From: Halapricum salinum
GTDB taxonomy: Archaea; Halobacteriota; Halobacteria; Halobacteriales; Haloarculaceae
NCBI RefSeq assembly: GCF_004799665.1
Contig: NZ_CP031310.1
Location: 1,852,887-1,916,886 of the forward strand
Length of the DNA: 64,000 nt
Reading direction: 5' to 3'
Positions 52,652 through 61,679 of the stretch are shown piece by piece; the first letter of the stretch is position 1, and each line of letters begins with the position of its first letter. The notes under the pieces were generated by a model. The model saw only the letters and a program-made list of their open reading frames with translations. It had not been told where the DNA came from and made no database searches. Made by a program: the position numbers and the translations under genes.

Positions 52652-53473
52652 TCATCCACCTGCGGGGTCGACCGCCCGTGCGACCAGCGGCTGCATCATC
52701 TTCACGAGCGGTGCGCGCTCGCTGTCGGTCCAGACGGCTCGATGTTTGTTCACGCCCGGCAGCGAGGTCGCCGCGTCGGCGCTGACGAGCATCGACTGCC
52801 CGTCGACCAGCAACACCGCGCTGATCGCGCCCGGCCGGACGGGGTACTCCTCCCACCACGTCCAGGTCTCGACGACGCGGGCGGTCGCGGCCGTCTCGCC
52901 GACGCGCTCGCGGATCGGTTTCCCCGGCGAACCCACGACGACGTCCACACCACGGGCGGCCGCCGAATCCAGTGCGTCCAGTAGCGACTCGGTGAGCAGA
53001 TCCTCGCTCGCCAGCGCCAGCAGCACCGCCTCGTCGGCCGCCGCGACCAGCTCCCTGAGGCGCTCGCTGACCTCCGTCGACCCTTCCATCACCCACACGT
53101 CCGCACCATCGCCCTCTCGAGTCGGCGATTCGAGCCGCGGGAACAGCTCACGGAGCCTGTCGAGTCGCCCCTGACAGCGCCGCTCCAGTGCCCCGACGGC
53201 TGCCTCCGTGTCGGCGGCGCGAAATCGACGCGGTTTGGACTGCTGGATCGAGACGATTCCCCTGTCGCTGAGCGTCTCCATGCAGTCGTAGACGCGGGCC
53301 TGGGGTATCCCGGCGACCTCGGCGACCTCTTTTGCCGTCCCACTCCCCAGCCGTGACAGCCCCACGAAACTCTTGGCCTCGTACTCGGTGAGTTCGAACG
53401 ACTGTAACACCTCGACGCATTCTTCGACGATCGCGTCGATTCCGGCCTCGTTCGGCTGTATCCCTCTTGTCAT
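52652..53473 (-). CDS. TrmB family transcriptional regulator
   Basis: The 273-aa protein has an N-terminal winged helix (LTEYEAKSFVGLSRLG, TAKEVAEVAGIPQARVYDCME) followed by a coiled linker and a PLD-like sensor domain (TEVSERLRELVAAADEAVLLAL, GVDVVVGSPGKP, LLVDGQSMLVSAD). TrmB regulators control sugar and central metabolism in archaea. No target gene is adjacent; it is divergent from the TFB gene. Confidence 0.88.
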   Translation of the reverse strand: MTRGIQPNEAGIDAIVEECVEVLQSFELTEYEAKSFVGLSRLGSGTAKEVAEVAGIPQARVYDCMETLSDRGIVSIQQSKPRRFRAADTEAAVGALERRCQGRLDRLRELFPRLESPTREGDGADVWVMEGSTEVSERLRELVAAADEAVLLALASEDLLTESLLDALDSAAARGVDVVVGSPGKPIRERVGETAATARVVETWTWWEEYPVRPGAISAVLLVDGQSMLVSADAATSLPGVNKHRAVWTDSERAPLVKMMQPLVARAVDPAGG

Positions 53474-53707
53474 TGCTATCTTCGGAACGGCTCCCGTTGA
53501 TCTGCACGCCCTTTCGGAATTGATACCTAAAGTCGTTCGCCTTTTCGATCATTATCAAACGTATTCTATTCGGCGGGTTGCTCTCGCTCTTCCCTCGGCC
53601 CCAATCAGTTTGGTATGCAATTCTTGTAGTAGCACGTCTTTTTCTACGATAGTAAAAACACAACACCACCCGGGGCCCCGGCCCTGTGGTCCAGCGGCAC
53701 TAACACA

Positions 53708-54685
53708 ATGTCCGAAACCAACACGCGGTTCAGAACCCACGATCGCAGCCGAACAGCACCGACCGAGCCAGTCGCGGAAGAGACCGACGAGCTCACGTGC
53801 CCCGAGTGCGGTGCGGACGGCGTCACCGTCGAGAAGCGGGGTGAGACCGTCTGTGAGGCCTGTGGCGTCGTCATCGAAGACGACATGATCGATCACGGGC
53901 CGGAGTGGCGGGCGTTCGACTCCCGTGAGCGCGACCAGAAGTCCCGCGTGGGTGCGCCCTCGACGAACACCCTCCACGACAAAGGGCTCTCGACGAAGAT
54001 CGACTGGCAGGACAGCGACGCCAAAGGGTCGGCGCTCTCGGCACGGAAACGCTCCCAGATGGTCCGCCTGCGGACCTGGGACGAGCGCTTCCGTGCCCAG
54101 AGTGCCCGCGAGCGCAACCTCAAGCAGGCACTCGGCGAGATCGATCGGATGGCCTCTGCCCTGGGGCTGCCCGAGAACGTACGCGAGACTGCCAGCGTCA
54201 TCTACCGCAAAGCGCTGTACGACGACCTGCTTCCTGGGCGCTCGATCGAGGCGATGGCGACGGGGTCGCTGTACGCCGCCGCCCGGCAGGCCAACACCCC
54301 GCGGAGCCTCGACGAGTTCCAGCCCATCTCCCGGGTCGACCGCCAGGAGTACGCCCGTGCCTACCGCTATCTCGCCCGGGAGCTCGGCCTCGCTGTCGAG
54401 CCGGCCGACCCCGCGTCGTACCTGCCGCGGTTCGCCTCCGCACTCGACGTTCCTGAAGAGGTCGAACGCCGCGCTCGCGAACTGCTGAACGTTTCCAAGC
54501 CCAAGGGCGTCCACTCCGGAAAGTCGCCCGTCGGGCTCGCGGCCGGCGCGCTGTACGCCGCCGCGTTGCTCACCAACGAACAGATCACCCAGCAGACCAT
54601 CGCCGAGGAGACCGAGGTCAGCGAGGTGACGATCAGAAACCGCTACCAGGAACTGCTGGAAGCCTACGACCAGGACGCAGCCTGA
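53708..54685 (+). CDS. tfb: transcription initiation factor TFB
   Basis: The 325-aa protein has a zinc ribbon (Cys31, Cys34, Cys49, Cys52: CPECGADG ... CEACG), a B-reader segment with EWRAFDSRERD, and two cyclin repeats (ALGLPENVRETASVIYRKAL; ALDVPEEVERRARELLN) ending with a helix-turn-helix for BRE recognition (TIAEETEVSEVTIRNRYQEL). Haloarchaea encode several TFBs; which paralogue this is cannot be said. Confidence 0.95.
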   Translation: MSETNTRFRTHDRSRTAPTEPVAEETDELTCPECGADGVTVEKRGETVCEACGVVIEDDMIDHGPEWRAFDSRERDQKSRVGAPSTNTLHDKGLSTKIDWQDSDAKGSALSARKRSQMVRLRTWDERFRAQSARERNLKQALGEIDRMASALGLPENVRETASVIYRKALYDDLLPGRSIEAMATGSLYAAARQANTPRSLDEFQPISRVDRQEYARAYRYLARELGLAVEPADPASYLPRFASALDVPEEVERRARELLNVSKPKGVHSGKSPVGLAAGALYAAALLTNEQITQQTIAEETEVSEVTIRNRYQELLEAYDQDAA

Positions 54686-54880
54686 CTACCGCATCTCCGC
54701 CAGATCACGGAAATCCGCGACGTCGGCGGTGAGCCAGTGCGTCGAGCGCGCGTCGTCGCTCATCCCCGGCGCGTCCAGAAAGAGCGTCGCCCGACCGCCG
54801 TCCCGTACCACCCGCACCGCGCCAGCCGACTGCTCGCTCTCGAACGACCCCTCCTGCGGTGCGTGGTGGATCTCGCTCAT
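54686..54880 (-). CDS. small haloarchaeal conserved protein, 64 aa
   Basis: A short acidic protein (VRVVRDGGRATLFLDAPG, STHWLTADVADFRDL) of the kind widely conserved in haloarchaea beside transcription factors. It ends exactly where tfb ends, on the opposite strand. Function unknown. Confidence 0.6.
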   Translation of the reverse strand: MSEIHHAPQEGSFESEQSAGAVRVVRDGGRATLFLDAPGMSDDARSTHWLTADVADFRDLAEMR

Positions 54881-54945
54881 ACTCGACTATCCTTCAGGAA
54901 CTATGATAATAGTGTCGAAGTGCGTTCGCTCCAGTCCGACCGATG

Positions 54946-55629
54946 TCAAGCGAATTCGTCCAGCCCCGTCTGGGTATCGGGGTCGATCTCCTCGACGATA
55001 CTTGGATCGTCGTTGCTCGGGTCGTTCACCCGGGCCGAGACCGGATAGGAGCGCCACTCCTCGGCGGGAGCAGGATCGAGCAACTCACGGTGGGTCTCTG
55101 AATCAGCATCCGACAGCCACGTCGCCGCTTCGTCTCGGTCGAGGACGACCGCCATCCGGTGGTGCAGTGGTTCGACGACGGCGTTCGGTTCGGTCGTGAC
55201 AACCGTGACGGTCTCCGCTGTCTCACCGTCTCCCTCCCAGCGCTCGAACAGCCCTGCCATCGCGAACGGCGCCCCATCCGTACGCTCGACGCGGTAGGGC
55301 TGTTTGCCCCCGCGCGTCTCTTTCCACTCGTAGAAGCCGTCGGCGAGGACGAGACACCGCCGCTGCTCGAAGGCCTCTGCGAACGACCGTTTCGCCGTGA
55401 CTGTCTCCGCGCGGGCGTTGATCGGCCGGGGCGCGTCGGCGGGATCGGCCCACGACGGGAGCAGCCCCCACTCTAGCAGGTCGATCTGTTCGGGTGAGTC
55501 GTTACGGATCACTGCGAGATCCTCCCGCGGTGCGATGTTGTACCGCGGCTCCAGCGGTTCGACTGCCGTCGCGTCGAAGCGCTCCTCGACGACCGACTGG
55601 GGCGCAAATAGCGATGTCCGTCCACACAT
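54946..55629 (-). CDS. SRAP domain protein (HMCES/YedK-type abasic-site shield)
   Basis: The 227-aa protein begins MCGR, placing the catalytic Cys2 at the N-terminus after Met removal, and has RYNIAPREDLAV, INARAETV, DGFYEWKE and PLHHRMAVVL. The family forms a covalent link with abasic sites in single-stranded DNA and protects them from error-prone repair. All key residues are present. Confidence 0.9.
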   Translation of the reverse strand: MCGRTSLFAPQSVVEERFDATAVEPLEPRYNIAPREDLAVIRNDSPEQIDLLEWGLLPSWADPADAPRPINARAETVTAKRSFAEAFEQRRCLVLADGFYEWKETRGGKQPYRVERTDGAPFAMAGLFERWEGDGETAETVTVVTTEPNAVVEPLHHRMAVVLDRDEAATWLSDADSETHRELLDPAPAEEWRSYPVSARVNDPSNDDPSIVEEIDPDTQTGLDEFA

Positions 55630-55751
55630 GCGAACGCGTTGGCGGTCCGTCCCAATAGGGACACCGCCACTCAGGTTGTCAATTGTTCACACAGCATGGG
55701 TAATATATAGATTCTTGCGTGTCTCGATAGCCACTCCGAGTGAGGCCGCCC

Positions 55752-56507
55752 ATGTCACGATCAACGCCGGTCGCCCCGTCCGAACTGGAGGTCTATCCGA
55801 CAAGGGAGTCCCTCCCCCAGAATCCACCGGCGGGGACGTACGTGGTCGTGGACGTGATGTACTTCTCGACGACGGTCGTCGAGTTGCTCGCTGGCGGCGC
55901 GAGTTGCGTCCACGTCCCGCTGGCCGGAAGTGACCCGACGGCGTTCAAGCGGGTCAATCCCGAGGCACACGTCGGGGGCGAGGGGACTGGCGACGGTCGT
56001 CCGCTGGCGCGATACGACTTTTTCAATTCTCCCAGTGACACGCGTCGACTGGACCTCGCCGGCAGGCCAGTCAGCATGACCTCCGACAACGGGGGACGAA
56101 CGGTCGCAGATCTTCGGACCGCCGACGGCTGTACCGTCCTGGTCGGATCGACCACCAACGCCGCGGCGGTCGGGAGCGCGCTCCGCCGTGCCGACGGCCC
56201 GCTCGCGCTCGTCTGTGCGGGCAGCGGCGGCGCGCACGCACCGGAAGACCACCTCGGCGCGCGCTTGATCGCCCACCACGCGACCGGCCACGGTGTCGAC
56301 TCGGCCACGCGCGAGGCGTTTCGCGATCGTCTCACGGAGTTGCGTGGTCCGCTCGATTCACTTCCACGTGTCCGTCAGCGCGACATCCTCGAATACGTCG
56401 CCGCGATCGACAGCCGGTCGATCGTCCCCGAACTCGACGGCGACCGACTCGTCGACACCTCCGACCGCTTCGAGCGCGTCTGTCACTCGCCAGCGATACC
56501 TTCCTGA
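55752..56507 (+). CDS. comB: 2-phosphosulfolactate phosphatase (ComB family)
   Basis: The 251-aa product has the ComB pattern: YVVVDVMYFSTTVVELLAGGA, GGEGTGDGRPL, FFNSPSDTRRLDLAG, SMTSDNGGRTVADLR and VLVGSTTNAAAVG. The enzyme dephosphorylates 2-phosphosulfolactate in the coenzyme M pathway of methanogens. In haloarchaea, which lack methanogenesis, its real substrate is uncertain. Its end overlaps the end of the next, convergent gene by 25 bases. Confidence 0.8.
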   Translation: MSRSTPVAPSELEVYPTRESLPQNPPAGTYVVVDVMYFSTTVVELLAGGASCVHVPLAGSDPTAFKRVNPEAHVGGEGTGDGRPLARYDFFNSPSDTRRLDLAGRPVSMTSDNGGRTVADLRTADGCTVLVGSTTNAAAVGSALRRADGPLALVCAGSGGAHAPEDHLGARLIAHHATGHGVDSATREAFRDRLTELRGPLDSLPRVRQRDILEYVAAIDSRSIVPELDGDRLVDTSDRFERVCHSPAIPS

Positions 56508-57388
56508 TCGTCGAGTCGTGCCGTCACGACGTAGTGTCGCAGATCCGCGAGCGCGGGCCGTGTCGCTTCGACTTGCTCGGTCACGGCCGCGAGATCGACC
56601 CCGGCACGACCCAGCACGCGGTCGGCGACGGCTCCCAGTGGCGTCCGCGAAAGCGCGAGAAACAGCTCCGCCCAGAATCCGAACCGCCCGACGCTGTGGG
56701 CCGTCACGTCCTCGTATCGCCGGGCGACGAACCCACACTCGGGGACGACTTCGCGGTAGTGTTCGAGCGTCGTGAGCGGGGCCATATCCCACGTCTCCGT
56801 GAATCGCTCGACGGCCGTCGCGTCGGCGTCCTCGATCTGGAGGAGATCCGACATGGCGAGGACGCCGCCCGGTTCGAGCACGCGCGCGACTTCCGAAAGC
56901 AGCGCCTCTTTGTCACTGATATAGGGCGCGGCGTCGACGAGGACACAGACTTGCACGCTGTCGGTCGCGACCGGAAGCCGGGTTGCACTCCCGACGAGAA
57001 ATCCGGCGTCCACCCTTTCGGTCGCGGCGGTCCGTCGTGCGAGTTCGACGTTGTGGCCGACGAGATCGACACCGGTCACATCGAAGCCGAAGGTCCGGAG
57101 GAGGTCGACGCTCGGCCCGCCGCGGCCACAGCCGACGTCGAGCAATTCGACTCCGGCGGTGTAGCCCAGGCGGTGGCCGAGACGGCGACCGAGCTGGAGG
57201 GCCATTCGACGCTGGCTCGACCCGACGGCGTGAGGGAGATACCACGGCGAGTATCCGAGATTCAGAAACCGCTCGGTGTCGAGCAGGAGGTCGAAGGCCT
57301 CCCAGATGGCTGCGGCGTTGCTCTCCCCGCTGGCAGTCCCCTCGCCGAACTGCGCCCGCAAGCGGTCGGCGCGCTCGCGATCAGTCAT
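56483..57388 (-). CDS. class I SAM-dependent methyltransferase
   Basis: The 301-aa enzyme has motif I LLDVGCGRGGPSVDLL, motif II VTGVDL, VCVLVDAAPYI and GGVLAMSDLLQ, and resembles ubiquinone/sterol-type small-molecule methyltransferases. N-terminal FLNLGYSPWYLPHA is a substrate-side motif common in this subgroup. It is followed by a small Cys-rich gene 19 bases before... upstream on the same strand, so they may be co-expressed. Substrate unknown. Confidence 0.8.
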   Translation of the reverse strand: MTDRERADRLRAQFGEGTASGESNAAAIWEAFDLLLDTERFLNLGYSPWYLPHAVGSSQRRMALQLGRRLGHRLGYTAGVELLDVGCGRGGPSVDLLRTFGFDVTGVDLVGHNVELARRTAATERVDAGFLVGSATRLPVATDSVQVCVLVDAAPYISDKEALLSEVARVLEPGGVLAMSDLLQIEDADATAVERFTETWDMAPLTTLEHYREVVPECGFVARRYEDVTAHSVGRFGFWAELFLALSRTPLGAVADRVLGRAGVDLAAVTEQVEATRPALADLRHYVVTARLDDQEGIAGE

Positions 57389-57406
57389 AATGGTCGCTGT
57401 ACCGAT

Positions 57407-57862
57407 TTACCGCTCCGACCGCCCGGCTCCGGGCGGTCGATCCGGAACAGACGTACAGCGACCACTATCATCCATCGTCGTCACCGCGGAGTAGCAGGAC
57501 TCGCTCTCACAGAATCCCGCGGCGTCACAGTCCCGCGGCCGCTGATAGTCGATGTTTCGGTGACGTGCGAGGTAGGTCACGTAGCCGTCGTCGACCCGGT
57601 CCAGCTTCTCGTGACAGAGCCACTTCGCGCCGAAGCGATCCGCGCCGAGCCGTCGATAGGGACATCGAAAGACGGTGAGCTCGCGCTCGTCGACGGTCGT
57701 CGTGTCGGTGATCGTCACGCCCACGACCTGGTAGGCCCAGCGAAGCCGACTCACGACCTCTTCAGGGGTCTGTGCGCCGAAAAAGAGGACGTGAGCGGCG
57801 ACGTAGCCGAAGGCGTGGAGGGCGCGTTCGACGATGCCGGTCGGCGGGTCTTCGGGAGCCAT
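57407..57862 (-). CDS. Cys-rich hypothetical protein, 151 aa
   Basis: Starting at MAPEDPPTG. The central part has FRCPYRRLG, WLCHEKLDRVDDGYV, and the C-terminal DCDAAGFCESESCYSAV. With five or more conserved-looking Cys it may bind a metal or iron-sulfur cluster. It ends 18 bases before the methyltransferase start on the same strand. I do not recognise the family. Confidence 0.6.
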   Translation of the reverse strand: MAPEDPPTGIVERALHAFGYVAAHVLFFGAQTPEEVVSRLRWAYQVVGVTITDTTTVDERELTVFRCPYRRLGADRFGAKWLCHEKLDRVDDGYVTYLARHRNIDYQRPRDCDAAGFCESESCYSAVTTMDDSGRCTSVPDRPPGAGRSER

Positions 57863-57916
57863 ACCCGAGTGCTCGGCCGCCGGGGGCATAACGTTCGGGC
57901 CCTGTTGAGGTGCGCG

Positions 57917-58660
57917 CTACTCTTCGTTCTCGTCGCCGAGGCCGTGTTCCGCGATGTGTTCGGCGATCGCGTCCTCGGGGACCTGGCTGACGCGGCCGGA
58001 CTCGACGTCGATCGTCGTCATCTCGATGCCGCTGGCTTCGAGGCCGTCCTCTGCGGGCTGGGCGAGTCCTTCCAGTGCGAGGCCGATGCCACCGTCGAGG
58101 TCCATCTCCGCCTCGTAGTTGTCTTCGAGGTAGCTCTGGATCTCGTCGCGGCCGCCGCCGATGGCCGTCGCCTTCCACTCGTAGGGCGTGCCCGAGGGGT
58201 CGGTCTCGAACAGTCGGGGCTCGCCGTCGTCGACGCCGCCGACGAGGAGCGCGACGCCGAACGGGCGGGCGCCGCCGGTCTGGGTGTACTCCTGAATGTG
58301 GTCGGTGACGGACTTTGTCAGTGCTTCGACGTCGATCGCCTCGTCGTAGCGGACGTGATCGACCTGCCCGCGGCGACGGGCGAAGTCGATCAACTGGCGG
58401 GCGTCGGCGACGTGGCCCGCGCTGGCGATGGCGACGTGATCGTCGATGCTGTGGATCTTCTCGATACTCTCGCGCTCGATCAACGTCGACCGGGCGCGTC
58501 GGTCGGCTGCCAGCACGACGCCGTCTGCGGTCCGGACGCCGACGCTTGCGCTGCCGCGTTTGACCGCTTCACGTGCGTACTCGACCTGATAGAGCCGGCC
58601 GTCCGGCGAGAAGATGGTGATCCCGCGATCGTAAGCCTGCTGTTCGTGATCTCCCTGCAT
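57917..58660 (-). CDS. psmA: proteasome alpha subunit
   Basis: The 247-aa protein has the alpha-subunit signature YDRGITIFSPDGRLYQVEYA, VLAADRRARS, ASAGHVADARQLIDFAR, GGARPFGVALLVGG and ETDPSGTPYEWKA. It forms the outer gated rings of the archaeal 20S proteasome. Haloarchaea often have two alpha subunits; the sequence (GRDEIQSYLEDNY rather than the common GDIRDYLEENY) may be the second type. Confidence 0.93.
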   Translation of the reverse strand: MQGDHEQQAYDRGITIFSPDGRLYQVEYAREAVKRGSASVGVRTADGVVLAADRRARSTLIERESIEKIHSIDDHVAIASAGHVADARQLIDFARRRGQVDHVRYDEAIDVEALTKSVTDHIQEYTQTGGARPFGVALLVGGVDDGEPRLFETDPSGTPYEWKATAIGGGRDEIQSYLEDNYEAEMDLDGGIGLALEGLAQPAEDGLEASGIEMTTIDVESGRVSQVPEDAIAEHIAEHGLGDENEE

Positions 58661-58846
58661 TCTGTGTTCACTCCGGGTTAGGGGTCAGCGTATTTAAGCA
58701 TTTTAGCAAGGCATAAGTATTTGGTTGGGTTGCGGTGCGGGCCGACGCGGAGAGTCGACGGTAACACACCACAACAGTGACAGGGGTTGCCCCGAGAGTA
58801 GTTGTCGACAGATGTCTCACGAAACCGCGAGCCGACGGAGGAACCG

Positions 58847-58975
58847 ATGAGCTTCGACATCCCCGACGCCTGCCCGGAGTGTGGCGGCGACGTCGAATTG
58901 GCACAGGGCTTCGGCGGGACGAGCCCCTATGCGTGCGTCGACTGTGGACACAATTTCAGCAAGAGCGACACGTAG
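58847..58975 (+). CDS. 42-aa CPxCG zinc-ribbon microprotein
   Basis: The ATG at 58847 starts MSFDIPDACPECGG and continues to ACVDCGHNFS, two zinc knuckles in 42 residues. This is a typical haloarchaeal zinc-finger microprotein. It is convergent with pth2. Function unknown. Confidence 0.65.
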   Translation: MSFDIPDACPECGGDVELAQGFGGTSPYACVDCGHNFSKSDT

Positions 58976-59000
58976 TGTCAGCCTGCGGTATCGTCGGCGT

Positions 59001-59339
59001 TCAGTACAGCGAGAGGTCGCCAGTGACGGCGTCGACGCGGTCGTCTGCCGCGGGACCGACCGCCAGCGCGGTCACGGTCCCGGGATCGAGCTGGGTGTGG
59101 CCGGCGTCCCTGACGATGGCGTGGGGGATTCCCTCGGTCTTGGCTTTCTCGGCGAGTGCGAACAGTTCGGACTCGCTGTTGGCCTCGAGGACGATCTTCT
59201 TCTGGCCGCTGCCCTGCCACTCCTTGCGGGCGCTGGTGCTCGCGTCCTGGAAGGCTTTGAGCGAGGCGTGGGCGACCTGGGCCGCCAGTTTCCCCTCGCC
59301 CATGCCGATGTCCGCGCGGGCGACGATGGCCTGTTTCAT
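59001..59339 (-). CDS. pth2: peptidyl-tRNA hydrolase Pth2
   Basis: The 112-aa protein fits the archaeal/eukaryal Pth2 family: [41 protein letters not shown] and [20 protein letters not shown]-type C-terminal motif. It recycles peptidyl-tRNA released from ribosomes. Full length for the family. Confidence 0.95.
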   Translation of the reverse strand: MKQAIVARADIGMGEGKLAAQVAHASLKAFQDASTSARKEWQGSGQKKIVLEANSESELFALAEKAKTEGIPHAIVRDAGHTQLDPGTVTALAVGPAADDRVDAVTGDLSLY

Positions 59340-59428
59340 ATCCCTGTCGAGGGTAGCGGGGCCTATATCGCTGGCTACTCGTGACCGGTTTCGGGACTCT
59401 TTAGACCACCGGGGTTCCGAATTGAGGT

Positions 59429-60016
59429 ATGATCCTCTCGGACGCCGACATTCTCCGCCGCCTCGAGGAGGGCGATCTCGTCGTCGAGCCCCTGGATGAC
59501 CCGGATATCCAGATCCAGCCAGCGAGTATCGACCTCCGTCTCGGGCGAGAATTTCTGGAGTTCCAGCGCACGAACATCCCCTGTATCCACCCGAATAGCG
59601 AGCAGGAAGTCGACGAGTACGTCGATTCGACTCACGTCGAGGAGGGCGAGGAGTTCATTCTCCACCCCGGGGATTTCGTGCTCGGGACGACCCACGAGCG
59701 CGTCGAGATTCCGCCGGACCTGATCGCCCACGTCGAGGGCCGCTCCTCGCTGGGTCGGCTCGCGATCGTGGTGCACGCCACTGCGGGGCTGTGCGATCCC
59801 GGATTCGAGGGGAAGATCACCCTGGAACTCTCGAACCTCGGGACTGCACCGGTCGCGCTCACGCCTGGGATGCGGATCTCGCAGTTGACCTTCACCGAAC
59901 TCAAATCGCCGGCAGACCGCCCCTACGGGAAAGAGCGCGGCTCGAAGTATCAGGACCAGAAAGGGCCCCAGGCGTCGAAGATTCAGGGCGATCGGGAGTT
60001 CGGAGGCGACCAATGA
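59429..60016 (+). CDS. dcd: dCTP deaminase
   Basis: The 195-aa enzyme has [40 protein letters not shown] and [14 protein letters not shown], the nucleotide-binding and catalytic (Glu in ITLELSN) motifs of the Dcd/dUTPase fold. It deaminates dCTP to dUTP for dTTP synthesis. Its stop overlaps a tiny frame (ATGA) and it is followed by the ThiR gene. Confidence 0.94.
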   Translation: MILSDADILRRLEEGDLVVEPLDDPDIQIQPASIDLRLGREFLEFQRTNIPCIHPNSEQEVDEYVDSTHVEEGEEFILHPGDFVLGTTHERVEIPPDLIAHVEGRSSLGRLAIVVHATAGLCDPGFEGKITLELSNLGTAPVALTPGMRISQLTFTELKSPADRPYGKERGSKYQDQKGPQASKIQGDREFGGDQ

Positions 60017-60078
60017 GCGAGTCTCGTCTCGCGGGGATTTCGCCGAGAAACGACGTGGAATTTGGTGGTGACCAGTAG
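60013..60078 (+). CDS. 21-codon frame repeating the Dcd C-terminus
   Basis: ATGA overlaps the dcd stop. The frame reads [20 protein letters not shown] and ends with the same EFGGDQ and stop as Dcd itself. It is probably a partial tandem duplication of the dcd tail, translated by coupling if at all. Confidence 0.3.
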   Translation: MSESRLAGISPRNDVEFGGDQ

Positions 60079-60090
60079 GAGGACAGTGTC

Positions 60091-60987
60091 ATGCGCTTCA
60101 TCGAAGAAGTCGTCGTCGACGAGTTTCTCCCCACGTTTCGATCACTACTTGCGGAAGCACTGCGCGAGCGCGGCCTGACTCAGAGCGAGGTCGCCGATCT
60201 GCTGGGGATCTCCCAGAGCGCCGTCTCGAAGTACGTTCACGGCGAGGTCGACCGCAACGCAACGCTGCTCGACGACGAGCGCCTGCACGAACTGGTCGAA
60301 GACCTCGCCGACGGCCTGGCCTCCGGGGACATGACGCCCGTGCAGGCACTGGTCGAAGTCGAGGTGTTCGTCCGGCGTCTCGAACGCGGAGACGTCCTCG
60401 CCAGTCTCCACGAAGCGGCCTTTCCGCCGCTCGCCGAGTACGAGGACGACTTCGACATTCACGACCCGGAGAGTCACCTCAGGCAGTCCGAACGCGTCCG
60501 TTCCTCGCTCCGACGTGGGCTTCGCGTCCTCGAAAATACGAGTGGATTCGCCGGCCTGATTCCGGCCGTGGGGTCGAACCTCGTCGAGTGTCTGCCCGAC
60601 GCCGAGGGGATCGACGACGTCGCGGCGGTTCCAGGGCGAATTCTCGATCTGAAGGGGCGGGCACACGTCCCCGGCGAGCCGGAGTTCGGCGTCAGCGAAC
60701 ACGTCGCGGGGATGCTGCTGGCCGCTCGCGAGGCCGGTAGCGACGCCCGCGCCGCACTCGACGTCAGTTACACGCCCGAGACCATCGAGCAACTCGAAGC
60801 GCAGGGACTCACCACTGTCGAATTCGACGCCGAGGCCGACCCCGACGCAGCCGTCGCCGACGCACTCGCTGGCGGTTCCGACGTCGACGTGCTCTTTCAA
60901 ACTGGGGGATTCGGCGTCGAACCGATCGTCTACGTCTTCGGCCCGGACGCCCCGACGGTCGCGGGCGTGATCCGGGACCTCCTCTAG
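60091..60987 (+). CDS. thiR: HTH-ThiN domain regulator (ThiR type)
   Basis: The 298-aa protein has an N-terminal helix-turn-helix (LRERGLTQSEVADLLG, ISQSAVSKYVHGEVDR) and a C-terminal ThiN domain (GLIPAVGSNLVECLPDAEG, VPGRILDLKGRAH, VDVLFQTGGFGVEPIVYVFG). In archaea this architecture represses thiamine biosynthesis and uptake genes in response to thiamine phosphates. Whether its ThiN part is also catalytic is not clear. Possibly co-transcribed with dcd (74-base gap). Confidence 0.85.
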   Translation: MRFIEEVVVDEFLPTFRSLLAEALRERGLTQSEVADLLGISQSAVSKYVHGEVDRNATLLDDERLHELVEDLADGLASGDMTPVQALVEVEVFVRRLERGDVLASLHEAAFPPLAEYEDDFDIHDPESHLRQSERVRSSLRRGLRVLENTSGFAGLIPAVGSNLVECLPDAEGIDDVAAVPGRILDLKGRAHVPGEPEFGVSEHVAGMLLAAREAGSDARAALDVSYTPETIEQLEAQGLTTVEFDAEADPDAAVADALAGGSDVDVLFQTGGFGVEPIVYVFGPDAPTVAGVIRDLL

Positions 60988-60989
60988 GT

Positions 60990-61679
60990 ATGCCCGCCGA
61001 CGACTCCAGCGCAGTCACCGACTTCTACGACCGACTGGCCGCCCGCTACGATCTGCTCGCCACTGCGCCCGTGGTTCGAGGCTGGCGCGAACTGGCTGCC
61101 GACGCCCTCGAACTCGAATCCGGCGACACGGTCGTCGAAATGGGCTGTGGCACGGGCGCGAATCTCCCGTATCTTCGCGAACGCGTGGGCAGCGAGGGCC
61201 GGGTGGTGGGGATCGATCTCACTTCGGGGATGCTCGCGCAGGCGCGCCACCGCGTCGAGCGCGCGGGCTGGACGAACGTCGACCTCGTTCGTGGTGACGC
61301 CACCCGACCACCTATCGAGCGCGCCGACGCCGTGCTGGGCTCGTTCGTGGTCGGCCTGCTCGACGATCCGGGAGCGGCCGTCGATCGCTGGCTCGACCGT
61401 CTGACTCCAGGGGGTCGCGTGGCGATTCTGGAAGCGGGCCGGAGCGACCGTCTCGTGGCCGCACCGCTCAATCTCGCCTTCCGGGTGTTCGTCCGATTCT
61501 CTTCACCCGGCGGCTGGACGCGCGTCGACTCGCCCGCGAAGGAACTCGATCGCCGGATCGCGGCTGCACGGGCCGCGCTGAACGACCGGACGGTCGATCG
61601 GCGAGACGAGACGGCTGCACTGGGGCTGGTGCAGGTCGTCTCCGGGACGTATCCGCCCGATAATCCCTCGACTGCCTGA
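60990..61679 (+). CDS. class I SAM-dependent methyltransferase
   Basis: The 229-aa enzyme has motif I VVEMGCGTGANLPYL, VVGIDLTSGMLAQA, DLVRGDATRPPI and GGRVAILEAGRS, of the UbiE-like methyltransferase_11 group. It begins 2 bases after the ThiR stop and its own stop overlaps the next ATG, so it is in a run of coupled genes. Substrate unknown. Confidence 0.82.
   Translation: MPADDSSAVTDFYDRLAARYDLLATAPVVRGWRELAADALELESGDTVVEMGCGTGANLPYLRERVGSEGRVVGIDLTSGMLAQARHRVERAGWTNVDLVRGDATRPPIERADAVLGSFVVGLLDDPGAAVDRWLDRLTPGGRVAILEAGRSDRLVAAPLNLAFRVFVRFSSPGGWTRVDSPAKELDRRIAAARAALNDRTVDRRDETAALGLVQVVSGTYPPDNPSTA

Noticed and set aside
56534-58681. 715-codon plus-strand open frame
   Set aside because: It is antisense to the methyltransferase, Cys-rich and psmA genes, which have clear family motifs; long antisense frames are expected in GC-rich haloarchaeal DNA.
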